The notes under the pieces were generated by a model. The model ran no database searches. It saw only the letters and a list, made by a program, of their open reading frames with translations, and was not told the DNA's origin. Position numbers and translations under genes: made by a program. A stretch of DNA of 54,357 bases from Chthoniobacterales bacterium (lineage in GTDB: Bacteria > Verrucomicrobiota > Verrucomicrobiia > Chthoniobacterales > UBA6821): assembly GCA_026461395.1 (NCBI GenBank), contig JAPJNA010000048.1:93300-147656 (forward strand), given 5' to 3'. Shown piece by piece: positions 24,826 through 31,979 of the stretch (its first letter is position 1; the number at the start of each line of letters is the position of its first letter).

Positions 24826-25560
24826 ATGACCAACCGAACAGGCATCATTGCAGCGATGGATTCCGAACTCCGGAACCTTAAGGTGGCTCTCGAACATGAG
24901 CGCACCGAGACAATCGCCGGTCGTGAAATCCACTACGGAAGTCTGGAGGAGCAACCTGTCGCCATGGTTCTCTGCGGTTGCGGCAAGGTGAATGCCGCCC
25001 ACTCGGCCAGCTTGCTTGCGGGCTATGCCAAGGTTTCCCGAATCCTTCTCACTGGAGTTTCCGGAGGACTCGCCGAGGGAGTGAAGGTGGGCGACATCGT
25101 GATCGGGGATTCTTTTGTCCAGCATGACATGGATGCACGGCCCCTCTTTCCTCTCCATGAGATCCCCTTCGAGGGATTTTCAGTGATCGAGGCCGACCCC
25201 AGGCTCCGTCATCTGCTCGCCGCAGCCTCACTCTCCATGCTTGCTGAAAAGAGACTGCCCGAACTCGCAGAAGCACGTTCCTTCGAGGGCCTGGTTATCA
25301 GCGGGGATCTCTTCCTCTCCAACTGTGAAGTCCGCAAAAGGGTCTTGGAAGCACTACCGAAGGCCTTTGCCGTGGATATGGAGTCGGCGGCTATTGCGCA
25401 GGTCTGCAGGACAGCCGATATCCCGCTCGGCGTCATGAGGGTCATCTCGGACTCGGCCGATGGAAGCGCCCACATCGATTTTGCAAAATTCGTCGAGGAA
25501 ATAGCAGCCAAGGCGTGCGCGGAGACGGTCAGGCACGCATTACGCGCCTTGGCGCAGTGA
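24826..25560 (+). CDS. mtnN: 5'-methylthioadenosine/S-adenosylhomocysteine nucleosidase family
   Basis: A 244-residue nucleoside phosphorylase-fold enzyme that cleaves adenine from MTA and SAH. Residues matching the catalytic set are Glu14 (AAMDSELRNL), Glu186 (VDMESAAIAQVC) and Asp209 (ISDSADGSAHIDF). The LTGVSGGLAEGVKVGDIVIG block is typical. The frame opens at 24733, but ATG 24826 gives the standard start MTNRTGIIAAMDSE. It lies alone, divergent from gnd. The related futalosine hydrolase has a similar fold, but the motif set favours MTAN. Confidence 0.88.
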   Translation: MTNRTGIIAAMDSELRNLKVALEHERTETIAGREIHYGSLEEQPVAMVLCGCGKVNAAHSASLLAGYAKVSRILLTGVSGGLAEGVKVGDIVIGDSFVQHDMDARPLFPLHEIPFEGFSVIEADPRLRHLLAAASLSMLAEKRLPELAEARSFEGLVISGDLFLSNCEVRKRVLEALPKAFAVDMESAAIAQVCRTADIPLGVMRVISDSADGSAHIDFAKFVEEIAAKACAETVRHALRALAQ

Positions 25561-25569
25561 ATGCGTGCA

Positions 25570-25604
25570 GGCTTTTAGTCGTTTAGACTGAAGGCTGTTA
25601 GGGG
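25570..25604. repeat. Left arm of AACAGCC-type inverted repeat
   Basis: GGCTTTTAGTC, TTTAGACTG and AAGGCTGTTAG are 9-bp-period variants facing the series at 25994-26025. Together they flank the small secreted-protein gene at 25612-25983. Confidence 0.55.
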
Positions 25605-25611
25605 AGACGGG

Positions 25612-25983
25612 TCACTTAATCCAAAATCCCCCAACCTTCCCGTCTTTCATACTCAAGGTGGCAATTAGGTCGTCGCCGCCGGACTTGAAACGAATACGCC
25701 AGAGGGTGACCTGATAGCCCTGCTGGTTGAGATCACCGAGATAGGCGATGTCATATCCATTCTTAAGCTTGGAACTCAGCTGGGAAACCACAGCTTCAAA
25801 CTGATCCTTACTCAATCCTCGAAAAGCAGCGTTCCCATCATCGACAAAGGAAGCGTAGTCATCGGCGACGATCGCCGTGATCAACTTCGTTGCCTCAGCC
25901 TGTGAACCAGAGGAGGCATCAGTAGCAAAAACAGAACAAGCCAGGACAAGGGCCGCCGAGAGTGGAAGAGTCAGAGTTTTCAT
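25612..25983 (-). CDS. Small secreted hypothetical protein
   Basis: A 123-residue protein with a clear signal peptide (MKTLTLPLSAALVLACSVFATDASS, about 20 residues). The mature part has an alpha-beta pattern: a helix (QAEATKLITAIVADDYASFVDDG), a second helix (SKDQFEAVVSQLSSKL), then beta strands (YDIAYLGDLNQQGYQVTLWRIRF and DLIATLSMKDGKVGGFWI). This resembles the small NTF2-like/DUF3887-type fold found in secreted proteins. The match is from pattern only. It is flanked on both sides by inverted AACAGCC repeats, which may have moved or bordered it. Confidence 0.75.
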   Translation of the reverse strand: MKTLTLPLSAALVLACSVFATDASSGSQAEATKLITAIVADDYASFVDDGNAAFRGLSKDQFEAVVSQLSSKLKNGYDIAYLGDLNQQGYQVTLWRIRFKSGGDDLIATLSMKDGKVGGFWIK

Positions 25984-25993
25984 TGCTTCTTAC

Positions 25994-26057
25994 TATCAGT
26001 CTAACAGCCTAACAGCCTAATAGTCTTTCCTCTGCGTCTCTGCGCCTCTGCGGGAGA
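25994..26057. repeat. Right AACAGCC arm followed by a CTCTGCG arm
   Basis: CAGTCTAACAGCC, TAACAGCC and TAATAGTC (25994-26025) face the arm at 25570-25604. They are followed at once by TCTGCGTC, TCTGCGCC and TCTGCGGGAG (26029-26057), a member of the other repeat family. Two repeat families abut in one gap. Confidence 0.6.
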
Positions 26058-26076
26058 ACCCTCTGAGACTCCTTCC

Positions 26077-27564
26077 TTAAAACGTGACTCCAATCTGGGC
26101 ACCAAGCACGAGGGCATTTGGGATCGTTCCCGTGCCGCCTGGATTGATGATCCACTGCGCGTCAGGCTGGATGTAGGCGAACTTGGTCAGGTTGATGCGG
26201 TAGCCGAACTCATAGGCCAGTTCATACGTGGCATAACCGCCAGATGTGGCCTGATTGGCCTGGGCATAGTTGGAGCTGAAGTTGCCGTAGGCCACGCCGA
26301 AGATGGAGACATCCTGCGGACGGAATGGGATCATGCCGGTGTACACAAGACCACCATTGTACTGGAAGGGAACCTTGGCCGTATTCTGCTGAGGACAGAG
26401 CATGAAGGCGCTCCAGGCGGTGAGACCAGTGTCCTTGAAGGGATTCAGACGGTAGAGCATCTGATCGAAATGCCAGTAGAGACCATAGGCTCCGTTTTGG
26501 CGTTGGCTGCTCCCAAACTGCGGATAGGTCCAGGTGGAGTAGTAGCCTCCCATCCAGTAGTGGCCGGGAAGCCCGTGAGGGATGGCGTCGCTGGTGGAAG
26601 TAGCGAAGGTCTTTCCACTCTTCCCGTTCGCTGCGGCCGCTGACTTGCCATCAGTCGATTTGGCGGAGGTAGTGGGAGCAGGAGCGGCGGGCTTGAAGAA
26701 CTCATGGGCCCATCCGTACTGGCCGATGACCATGACTCCATCACCGGGGTTCATATCCCAGTTGAAGCCATGCATGTAGGACTGGGATACCTGAGGGGTG
26801 ACCTGGTAGACGCCCATCATTAACTCAGTCTCCTTGGTCACCAAAGCCCTCAGCCGTGAACCCCAGACGGCCCAAGGATAGGTGGTGAACTTACCGTTCA
26901 CAGGAAGCGACTGGGGGTTGCCGTCGATGCCGTTATTCATGTAGAGCCAGTAGAGGGGGGAGGAGGCGAAGTCATCACCAGCTGCCATGCGTCCGAACTT
27001 GAAGCTGAAGCGGTCGTCGCAGAAGCGCTGGTTGTAGGCGAGCCCGTAGAAGATGAAGCCTGTGCCTCCGTAGACCTGTTGGACGGTGAACTGGTTGCCG
27101 ACGTTCCGAGCGGTGAGGTTGTTTCCGTTGCGCTCGATACCGATCACACTCAGGGTACCGCCCTCATAGCCGAACAAGGGTTTGGACTGGAACTCCAGAT
27201 CGAAGGTGAAGTTATCGCAGTAGGTGAACCCGGCGCTTTTGCCGCCGACAGGGTTGCCGGCGAGGTTGGCCGTGTAGGAGACGGAGATATCAAGACCATG
27301 GTTCGCCAGCGTGTCACGGAGACCGAACCAGTTCATGGTCGCGTAGTCGGATTGGAACCAGTTTTTCGAGTTATCTCGATTTGAACGGTAAGGCTCCCAG
27401 AAACGCTGCATGTTCCAGTTCAGCTCGGGAATCTGATAGGGGATATCAAAGCGGAGCTCCTCATTGGGCGTGATCATGGCCGGCATGGGAATGTGGACGG
27501 TGGCCATGCCGGGAACCTCGTGGGTGGTGATCAGCGAGGCGGCGAAAAGAAGGGGAAGCATCAT
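26077..27564 (-). CDS. OprB-family carbohydrate-selective outer-membrane porin
   Basis: A 495-residue exported beta-barrel protein. A signal peptide (about residues 1-13, LLFAASLITT) precedes an OprB-type body with many alternating strands and aromatic girdles. Characteristic segments are WFGLRDTLANHGLDISVSYT, PLFGYEGGTLSVIGIERNG, a FKFGRMAAGDDF segment near the middle and the C-terminal YEFGYRINLTKFAYIQPDAQWIINPGG...VLGAQIGVTF. The last residue is Phe, as in outer-membrane barrels. The family takes up glucose and related sugars by diffusion. An insert rich in Ala/Ser/Thr/Lys (about 300-320) is unusual. It is divergent from the kinase-fusion gene. Confidence 0.88.
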   Translation of the reverse strand: MMLPLLFAASLITTHEVPGMATVHIPMPAMITPNEELRFDIPYQIPELNWNMQRFWEPYRSNRDNSKNWFQSDYATMNWFGLRDTLANHGLDISVSYTANLAGNPVGGKSAGFTYCDNFTFDLEFQSKPLFGYEGGTLSVIGIERNGNNLTARNVGNQFTVQQVYGGTGFIFYGLAYNQRFCDDRFSFKFGRMAAGDDFASSPLYWLYMNNGIDGNPQSLPVNGKFTTYPWAVWGSRLRALVTKETELMMGVYQVTPQVSQSYMHGFNWDMNPGDGVMVIGQYGWAHEFFKPAAPAPTTSAKSTDGKSAAAANGKSGKTFATSTSDAIPHGLPGHYWMGGYYSTWTYPQFGSSQRQNGAYGLYWHFDQMLYRLNPFKDTGLTAWSAFMLCPQQNTAKVPFQYNGGLVYTGMIPFRPQDVSIFGVAYGNFSSNYAQANQATSGGYATYELAYEFGYRINLTKFAYIQPDAQWIINPGGTGTIPNALVLGAQIGVTF

Positions 27565-27692
27565 AATGGATTCGGGGGTGAAACGTGAGAAAAGCGTGAA
27601 GTTCAGATGCCTTGCAACCTCATTTTAGGGAAGGCTTGGATTCCTTGACGCAGAGCTTGTCGAGGAATTCCTGCAAGGGCATGGTTTCTGTC

Positions 27693-28778
27693 ATGCGTCA
27701 CATTTTTGTCTCCGGTTGCTACGACATCATCCATGCCGGTCATGTGCAGTTTTTTCGGGAGGCGAAATCGCTGGGAGATTTTCTGACTGTTTCCTTTGCC
27801 TCGAGCGATGTCCTCTGGGCGCACAAGCAGCGGCGTTCTTCACTGCCCGACGAGCATAAGAAAGGGATCTTGGAAGCCTTGGACATGGTGGATCAGGTTG
27901 TTATAGGAACCGGCACCGAGCATGGGCTTGATTTCCTTGAGGATTTTCGACGTCTCCGGCCCGATGTTTTGGCAGTCACTGAGGACGACCAGTATAGCGA
28001 TAAAAAAAGGGAACTCTGTGCGGAGATAGGGGCCGAGTATGTCATCCTCCCAAAGACGCCTCCGAAATACGAACCAGTATCGACCTCTCAACTGGTGAAG
28101 TGGATCAGGGCGCCAAAGGATGCTCCGCTGAGGGTTGATTTCGCCGGCGGTTGGCTGGATGTCCCGCGTTATGCAAGACCGGGTGGTTTTATCGTGAACT
28201 GTGCCATCCAACCAAAGGTCTCCTTACGCGACTGGGGCTATGAGAGGAATGCCGGACTCGGCGGCAGCGGTGCCTGGGCATTGCTCAACGGCAACACCGG
28301 CGTTGACGAGGAAATCGGCCTTGGTGTCGGCTGGCAGGATCCCGCTGTGATCCGCGAAACCGGTCTCTGCGTCTGGCGCAGCAGCGTTAAGCCCTCACTG
28401 GAACTCAAAACCGACGGCACCATGCTTCAGGGGCTCATGGCCCTCTGGTGGAGCGGCAACTCCCATGACACTCCCGGCATGGCTGACCTGCGCCGCGACT
28501 ATGCCGCGATCGAAGCAGCAAGCCGCATCGCCCGTGAAGGCATCATTAAAAGCGATGTCCGGACACTTGGCCAAGGAGTTGCCGCCTCCTACGCCGCTCA
28601 ACTCGTCGAGGGGATGAAGCCTCTTCCCGAGGCAGTTGGCTGCCTCGGCCACAAATATTGCGGGGGAGGCTTCGGTGGCTACGCCCTCTACCTTTTTGAG
28701 AGCAGGGATGCGCGGAATACCTATGTGACAGCAAATGCATCCGCACGCGCCATCGAACCCTACTCCAACTGGGAGTAG
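27693..28778 (+). CDS. Cytidylyltransferase-like domain fused to a compact GHMP kinase domain
   Basis: A 361-residue two-domain protein. Residues 1-138 form a nucleotidyltransferase of the HIGH superfamily: FVSGCYDIIHAGHVQFF carries His14-x-x-His17, and the C-terminal end reads PVSTSQLVKWI, matching the ISTSxL signature. Residues 145-361 form a GHMP-type kinase: PLRVDFAGGWLDVPRYA (motif 1), GLGGSGA at 188-194 (phosphate-binding motif 2) and CLGHKYCGGGFGGYALYLF (motif 3). The kinase is short: motifs 1 and 2 are about 30 residues apart instead of near 90. The layout recalls HldE (kinase plus cytidylyltransferase) but with a different kinase fold, similar to HddA, so a sugar-phosphate activation role is inferred. 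The start is ATG 27693; ATG 27681 is possible. Confidence 0.82.
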   Translation: MRHIFVSGCYDIIHAGHVQFFREAKSLGDFLTVSFASSDVLWAHKQRRSSLPDEHKKGILEALDMVDQVVIGTGTEHGLDFLEDFRRLRPDVLAVTEDDQYSDKKRELCAEIGAEYVILPKTPPKYEPVSTSQLVKWIRAPKDAPLRVDFAGGWLDVPRYARPGGFIVNCAIQPKVSLRDWGYERNAGLGGSGAWALLNGNTGVDEEIGLGVGWQDPAVIRETGLCVWRSSVKPSLELKTDGTMLQGLMALWWSGNSHDTPGMADLRRDYAAIEAASRIAREGIIKSDVRTLGQGVAASYAAQLVEGMKPLPEAVGCLGHKYCGGGFGGYALYLFESRDARNTYVTANASARAIEPYSNWE

Positions 28779-28806
28779 AACCGCTCTTTCTTTTTGAGAA
28801 CGGCGC

Positions 28807-30090
28807 TCAGTGCGCCTTCAGCGCGTTCACGCTGGAGAGGATGCCCGAAATCATCGAGTAGGCCACCACGCCCACAAAAAGAGCCACAATCAAGATGACT
28901 GCGGGCTGGATCAGCGTGGTGAGATGTTGAATGCGAGAAGTCAGCTCGCGGTCGTAGCGCTTGGCGGCGCGGGCCAGAGATCCTGCCAGATCACCGGTCT
29001 GCTCACCGACCGCCAGGATATCAAGAAGGACCGGAGGGAAAAATCCGGTGCGGCGCATCGCCGAAGCAAGCGAGCTTCCCTCACGCACCATGTCGCCGAC
29101 TTTCTCGAGCAATCCCTTCAGATAGACATTTCCGGTTGCCGCACGCATCAGATCCATGGCCGAGAGCATCGTGACACCATTAGAGACCAAGGTTGAGAGA
29201 TTCTGCATTACTTCGGCATAGAAGCGGGCCTTCAGAACCGGTCCGACCACAGGTACATCGAGTTGGGCGCGGTGCCACCACGCCCGTCCAGCAGGTGTGA
29301 CAACCGCCATGCGCAACCCCGTGACGACTGCACCAATGAAGGCCGCGATCGCCCACCACCAATGAGCGCAGAAGAGACTGGTCGTGATCAGCGCCTGCGT
29401 AATCACAGGAAGCTTCTGTCCCGATTTGCCTAACAGAACCGAGAGCTGAGGTACCAAGAAGGTGAGGAAGATGAACATGAGTAGGATCGCCGAGGAGAAG
29501 ACGATTGCGGGATAGACAAGTGCTGAAGTCACCTTCTTGCCTAGCTCCCCAACCATTTCTAGGTGGGCACACTGGCGCTTCAAGATCTGGGGAAGCACGC
29601 CGCCTGCTTCACCTGCAGCGACTAGGTTGCAGTAGAGGGGATCGAACGACTTGCCACAGCTCCGTAGAGCCTTGGAGAAACCGACGCCCTCGCGCACCAG
29701 TTGGCGTAGATGGGCGGCCACGATTTTCACTGGCGATTTCTCCTGACGTTGCTCAATCACCTTGAGGGCCCCTTCAAGCTGCAGCCCAGCATCTAGAAGC
29801 TCCGCAAGCTCCTCGGTGAAGAAGAGCAACTGAGGGGTGGTCAGCTTCGGTAGATTGTCGGCAGAAGGCACCTCTCCGGCCTTTGCCTTGGCGGCACTGG
29901 GAGAAGAGGATCCGAAGAACGACTTCTTTGAAGCTGAGGAAGAGGTAGCCACTCCCTCCTCGACAACCTTGCTAGGCTGTAAGCCGCGCTCGCGTAACTT
30001 GCGGTAGGCATCCGATCCTGAGAGCGCCTCGATACGACCACCCTCGGAACGACCGGCTGCGTCTTGGGCTTTGAAAGAAAAGAAAGGCAT
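28807..30090 (-). CDS. GspF/PilC-type inner-membrane platform protein
   Basis: A 427-residue protein of the type II secretion/type IV pilus F family. The start MPFFSFKAQDAAGRSEGGRIEALSGSDAYRKLRERGL is the family N-terminus. Two T2SSF domains follow (about 89-215 and 290-415), each with the helical bundle and G-E-x-x-G motif (AAGEAGGVLPQILK and AVGEQTGDLAGSLA). Two or three membrane helices are visible. GspF/PilC couples the motor ATPase to pseudopilus assembly. Here no ATPase, secretin or pilin gene is adjacent. It is the last gene of the four-gene minus-strand unit with the two paralogs and OB-like protein. Confidence 0.92.
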   Translation of the reverse strand: MPFFSFKAQDAAGRSEGGRIEALSGSDAYRKLRERGLQPSKVVEEGVATSSSASKKSFFGSSSPSAAKAKAGEVPSADNLPKLTTPQLLFFTEELAELLDAGLQLEGALKVIEQRQEKSPVKIVAAHLRQLVREGVGFSKALRSCGKSFDPLYCNLVAAGEAGGVLPQILKRQCAHLEMVGELGKKVTSALVYPAIVFSSAILLMFIFLTFLVPQLSVLLGKSGQKLPVITQALITTSLFCAHWWWAIAAFIGAVVTGLRMAVVTPAGRAWWHRAQLDVPVVGPVLKARFYAEVMQNLSTLVSNGVTMLSAMDLMRAATGNVYLKGLLEKVGDMVREGSSLASAMRRTGFFPPVLLDILAVGEQTGDLAGSLARAAKRYDRELTSRIQHLTTLIQPAVILIVALFVGVVAYSMISGILSSVNALKAH

Positions 30091-30140
30091 TGAGAAATAC
30101 GGTTAAGGCATACCCATCGATCCCGAGCTCAACGAAGGTG

Positions 30141-31955
30141 TCAATTGTATTTCGGATTTGGTGACAACCCGGGGGACGATGTTCCTGCCTTCAATAGTAA
30201 TAGTGAGATTCTTGTGACACCTTCGTCGGCAAGCGTGCTCTTCGGATAGCGATGCTGCAGGTTCAGATAGAGCCCAAGAGCAACACCAGGGGATGATTGC
30301 TCGATCCGAGCTACCTTAGCCAATCCCTCAGCAAGTGGCTCTACCCCAGAAAGCATCTCCTGCTGAAGGGCTAATAGCTTCTCCTGATCCGGGTAACGAA
30401 GGCTGAGGGTTTTAGCCAGTTCCCAAGCGCCGACCCGGTTACCCAGATCCAGAAATCGGCGTGAACGCTCCATCCCGTCACGAAGTTTGGATGCCTCATC
30501 CAGAGCTTCCTTAAACTGAGCGCGTCGTACGGGAAGATCTCTCAATGCCGCCTCAAGGCGGAATCGCTCTTGCTCAATTTCACAAATCCTGTGAGCGGCG
30601 TATAATCGGTCGAATTCATCGATGCTTGAATGCTTGAGTTCCGCACTGCCGGCGAACTCCTTGACTAAGGCGGGAAGATCCGGATTCTTGGGCCAGCTCT
30701 CCTCGGCAAGTTTCATCTCCTTAAGCATCTCGGTCATGTTTGCTGCTTGGCCGACTCGCCTTGCCGCTGCGAGATGAATGCCTGAAAGCGATTTGGACGC
30801 TTGAATGGAGGCCCGGTATGACGCGCCGTCGAAGTCTGAGGCCTGAGCCTCCATCTCCATCACGACAGCCAATGCGGCCTCGCAATCCTTCTCGGCAAGT
30901 AATTGATCCAAATGACGCTGTAACTGCAGAAAATAGAGGATTCTCCCTCTGGAACTTTCAGGATAAGAGATCATCTCCAAGGTCCTACCTCCCCTGGCAA
31001 AAGCTGCCATCAGGTGCCGCGATGCCTCGATGGTCGCATGACCATCCAGGAGAGTTGTGCAACTGGAGAGCAAATCACGAACAGTCTGCTGGCTCTGGGT
31101 AGCTAGGAACTCAAGGTAGCTTAAGTTGGCCTTCCCACCTTCCGGTGCAATTTCAAGCATAGCCTCCTGACCGAGACGCAAGGATGGACTCCAGTCAGCG
31201 AAGAGTCCGCGATAAAAACGGACCGTAAGGATCGCCTCGATGTAGTCCCCCTGCTCAAGAAAACGAAGAGCCAGTTCCTGCAGTTCCAATCGCACCTGCA
31301 ACTCGCTCACCTCATCTCCCAGTCCGATACGGGCAAGTTCGTTCTCGATCTCCGAGAGTTGAAGAGCTTTTTTGCTCGGTGTGGAGACGGGAACCGGAGT
31401 TGATTTGATCGTTTTCGGTCCGGCACCCTCCCTTCTCAACTGCTCCTGTTTCCGCTCGATCCGTACATTCCAAGAAAGAATCTCTTTCTGCCGTAGTAGC
31501 GCCGCCTCGGAGGCCCCGGGATTTTTTTGCCCAGAGAGAACCATGGAGGCCTTGACCACGGCACGGAGTAGATTATGGCACCGATTCTGATCCAAGGGGT
31601 CGGCGGCTAGTTGCTGAAGGATCTGATATGCCTTGCCCAGATCCTGAGGGGAAGTAACCCCGGGCCCTAATTGACGGGAGCAATCGCGCAGGAGCAAGGA
31701 ACGTCGCTCGGCTGCCTCTTTGGAAACGGGAGTGGCTGCAAGATAATTCTCAAAGGCCTGCCGAAGGGCTGATTGATCGACCACCTCGCAAACTCCCTCA
31801 TGCCAGCGCATCAAACCCTCCATGTCGACTGCCTTAGGATCATCGGCCGCCATCAGTGGTAAAAAAAACAGACAACCAATCCACCCTGAGGTCCACCCGG
31901 CAGAAAGAGTTCGTAAGCCCTTAAGGAACCGCGGTTCCTGAATCCGACTTCTCAT
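30141..31955 (-). CDS. Exported helical-repeat protein, shorter paralog of the neighbouring 714-residue protein
   Basis: A 604-residue protein with an N-terminal signal or anchor (about 20-37, SGWIGCLFFLPLMAADD), then an almost all-helical chain with heptad-like segments. The C-terminal 220 residues align by eye to the neighbour: HLAAARRVGQAANMTEM, ESWPKNPDLPAL, FDRLYAAHRICEIE, AWELAKTLSLRYPDQ and GLYLNLQHRYPKSTLADEG all have counterparts there. A central segment (GDYIEAILTVRFYRGLF) matches as well. No family is recognised; TPR-like scaffolding in the periplasm is plausible. It starts 25 bases after the 714-residue gene and precedes the GspF gene by 50 bases. Confidence 0.82.
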   Translation of the reverse strand: MRSRIQEPRFLKGLRTLSAGWTSGWIGCLFFLPLMAADDPKAVDMEGLMRWHEGVCEVVDQSALRQAFENYLAATPVSKEAAERRSLLLRDCSRQLGPGVTSPQDLGKAYQILQQLAADPLDQNRCHNLLRAVVKASMVLSGQKNPGASEAALLRQKEILSWNVRIERKQEQLRREGAGPKTIKSTPVPVSTPSKKALQLSEIENELARIGLGDEVSELQVRLELQELALRFLEQGDYIEAILTVRFYRGLFADWSPSLRLGQEAMLEIAPEGGKANLSYLEFLATQSQQTVRDLLSSCTTLLDGHATIEASRHLMAAFARGGRTLEMISYPESSRGRILYFLQLQRHLDQLLAEKDCEAALAVVMEMEAQASDFDGASYRASIQASKSLSGIHLAAARRVGQAANMTEMLKEMKLAEESWPKNPDLPALVKEFAGSAELKHSSIDEFDRLYAAHRICEIEQERFRLEAALRDLPVRRAQFKEALDEASKLRDGMERSRRFLDLGNRVGAWELAKTLSLRYPDQEKLLALQQEMLSGVEPLAEGLAKVARIEQSSPGVALGLYLNLQHRYPKSTLADEGVTRISLLLLKAGTSSPGLSPNPKYN

Positions 31956-31979
31956 GGCAAAAGGTCAGGCTATTCCTTC

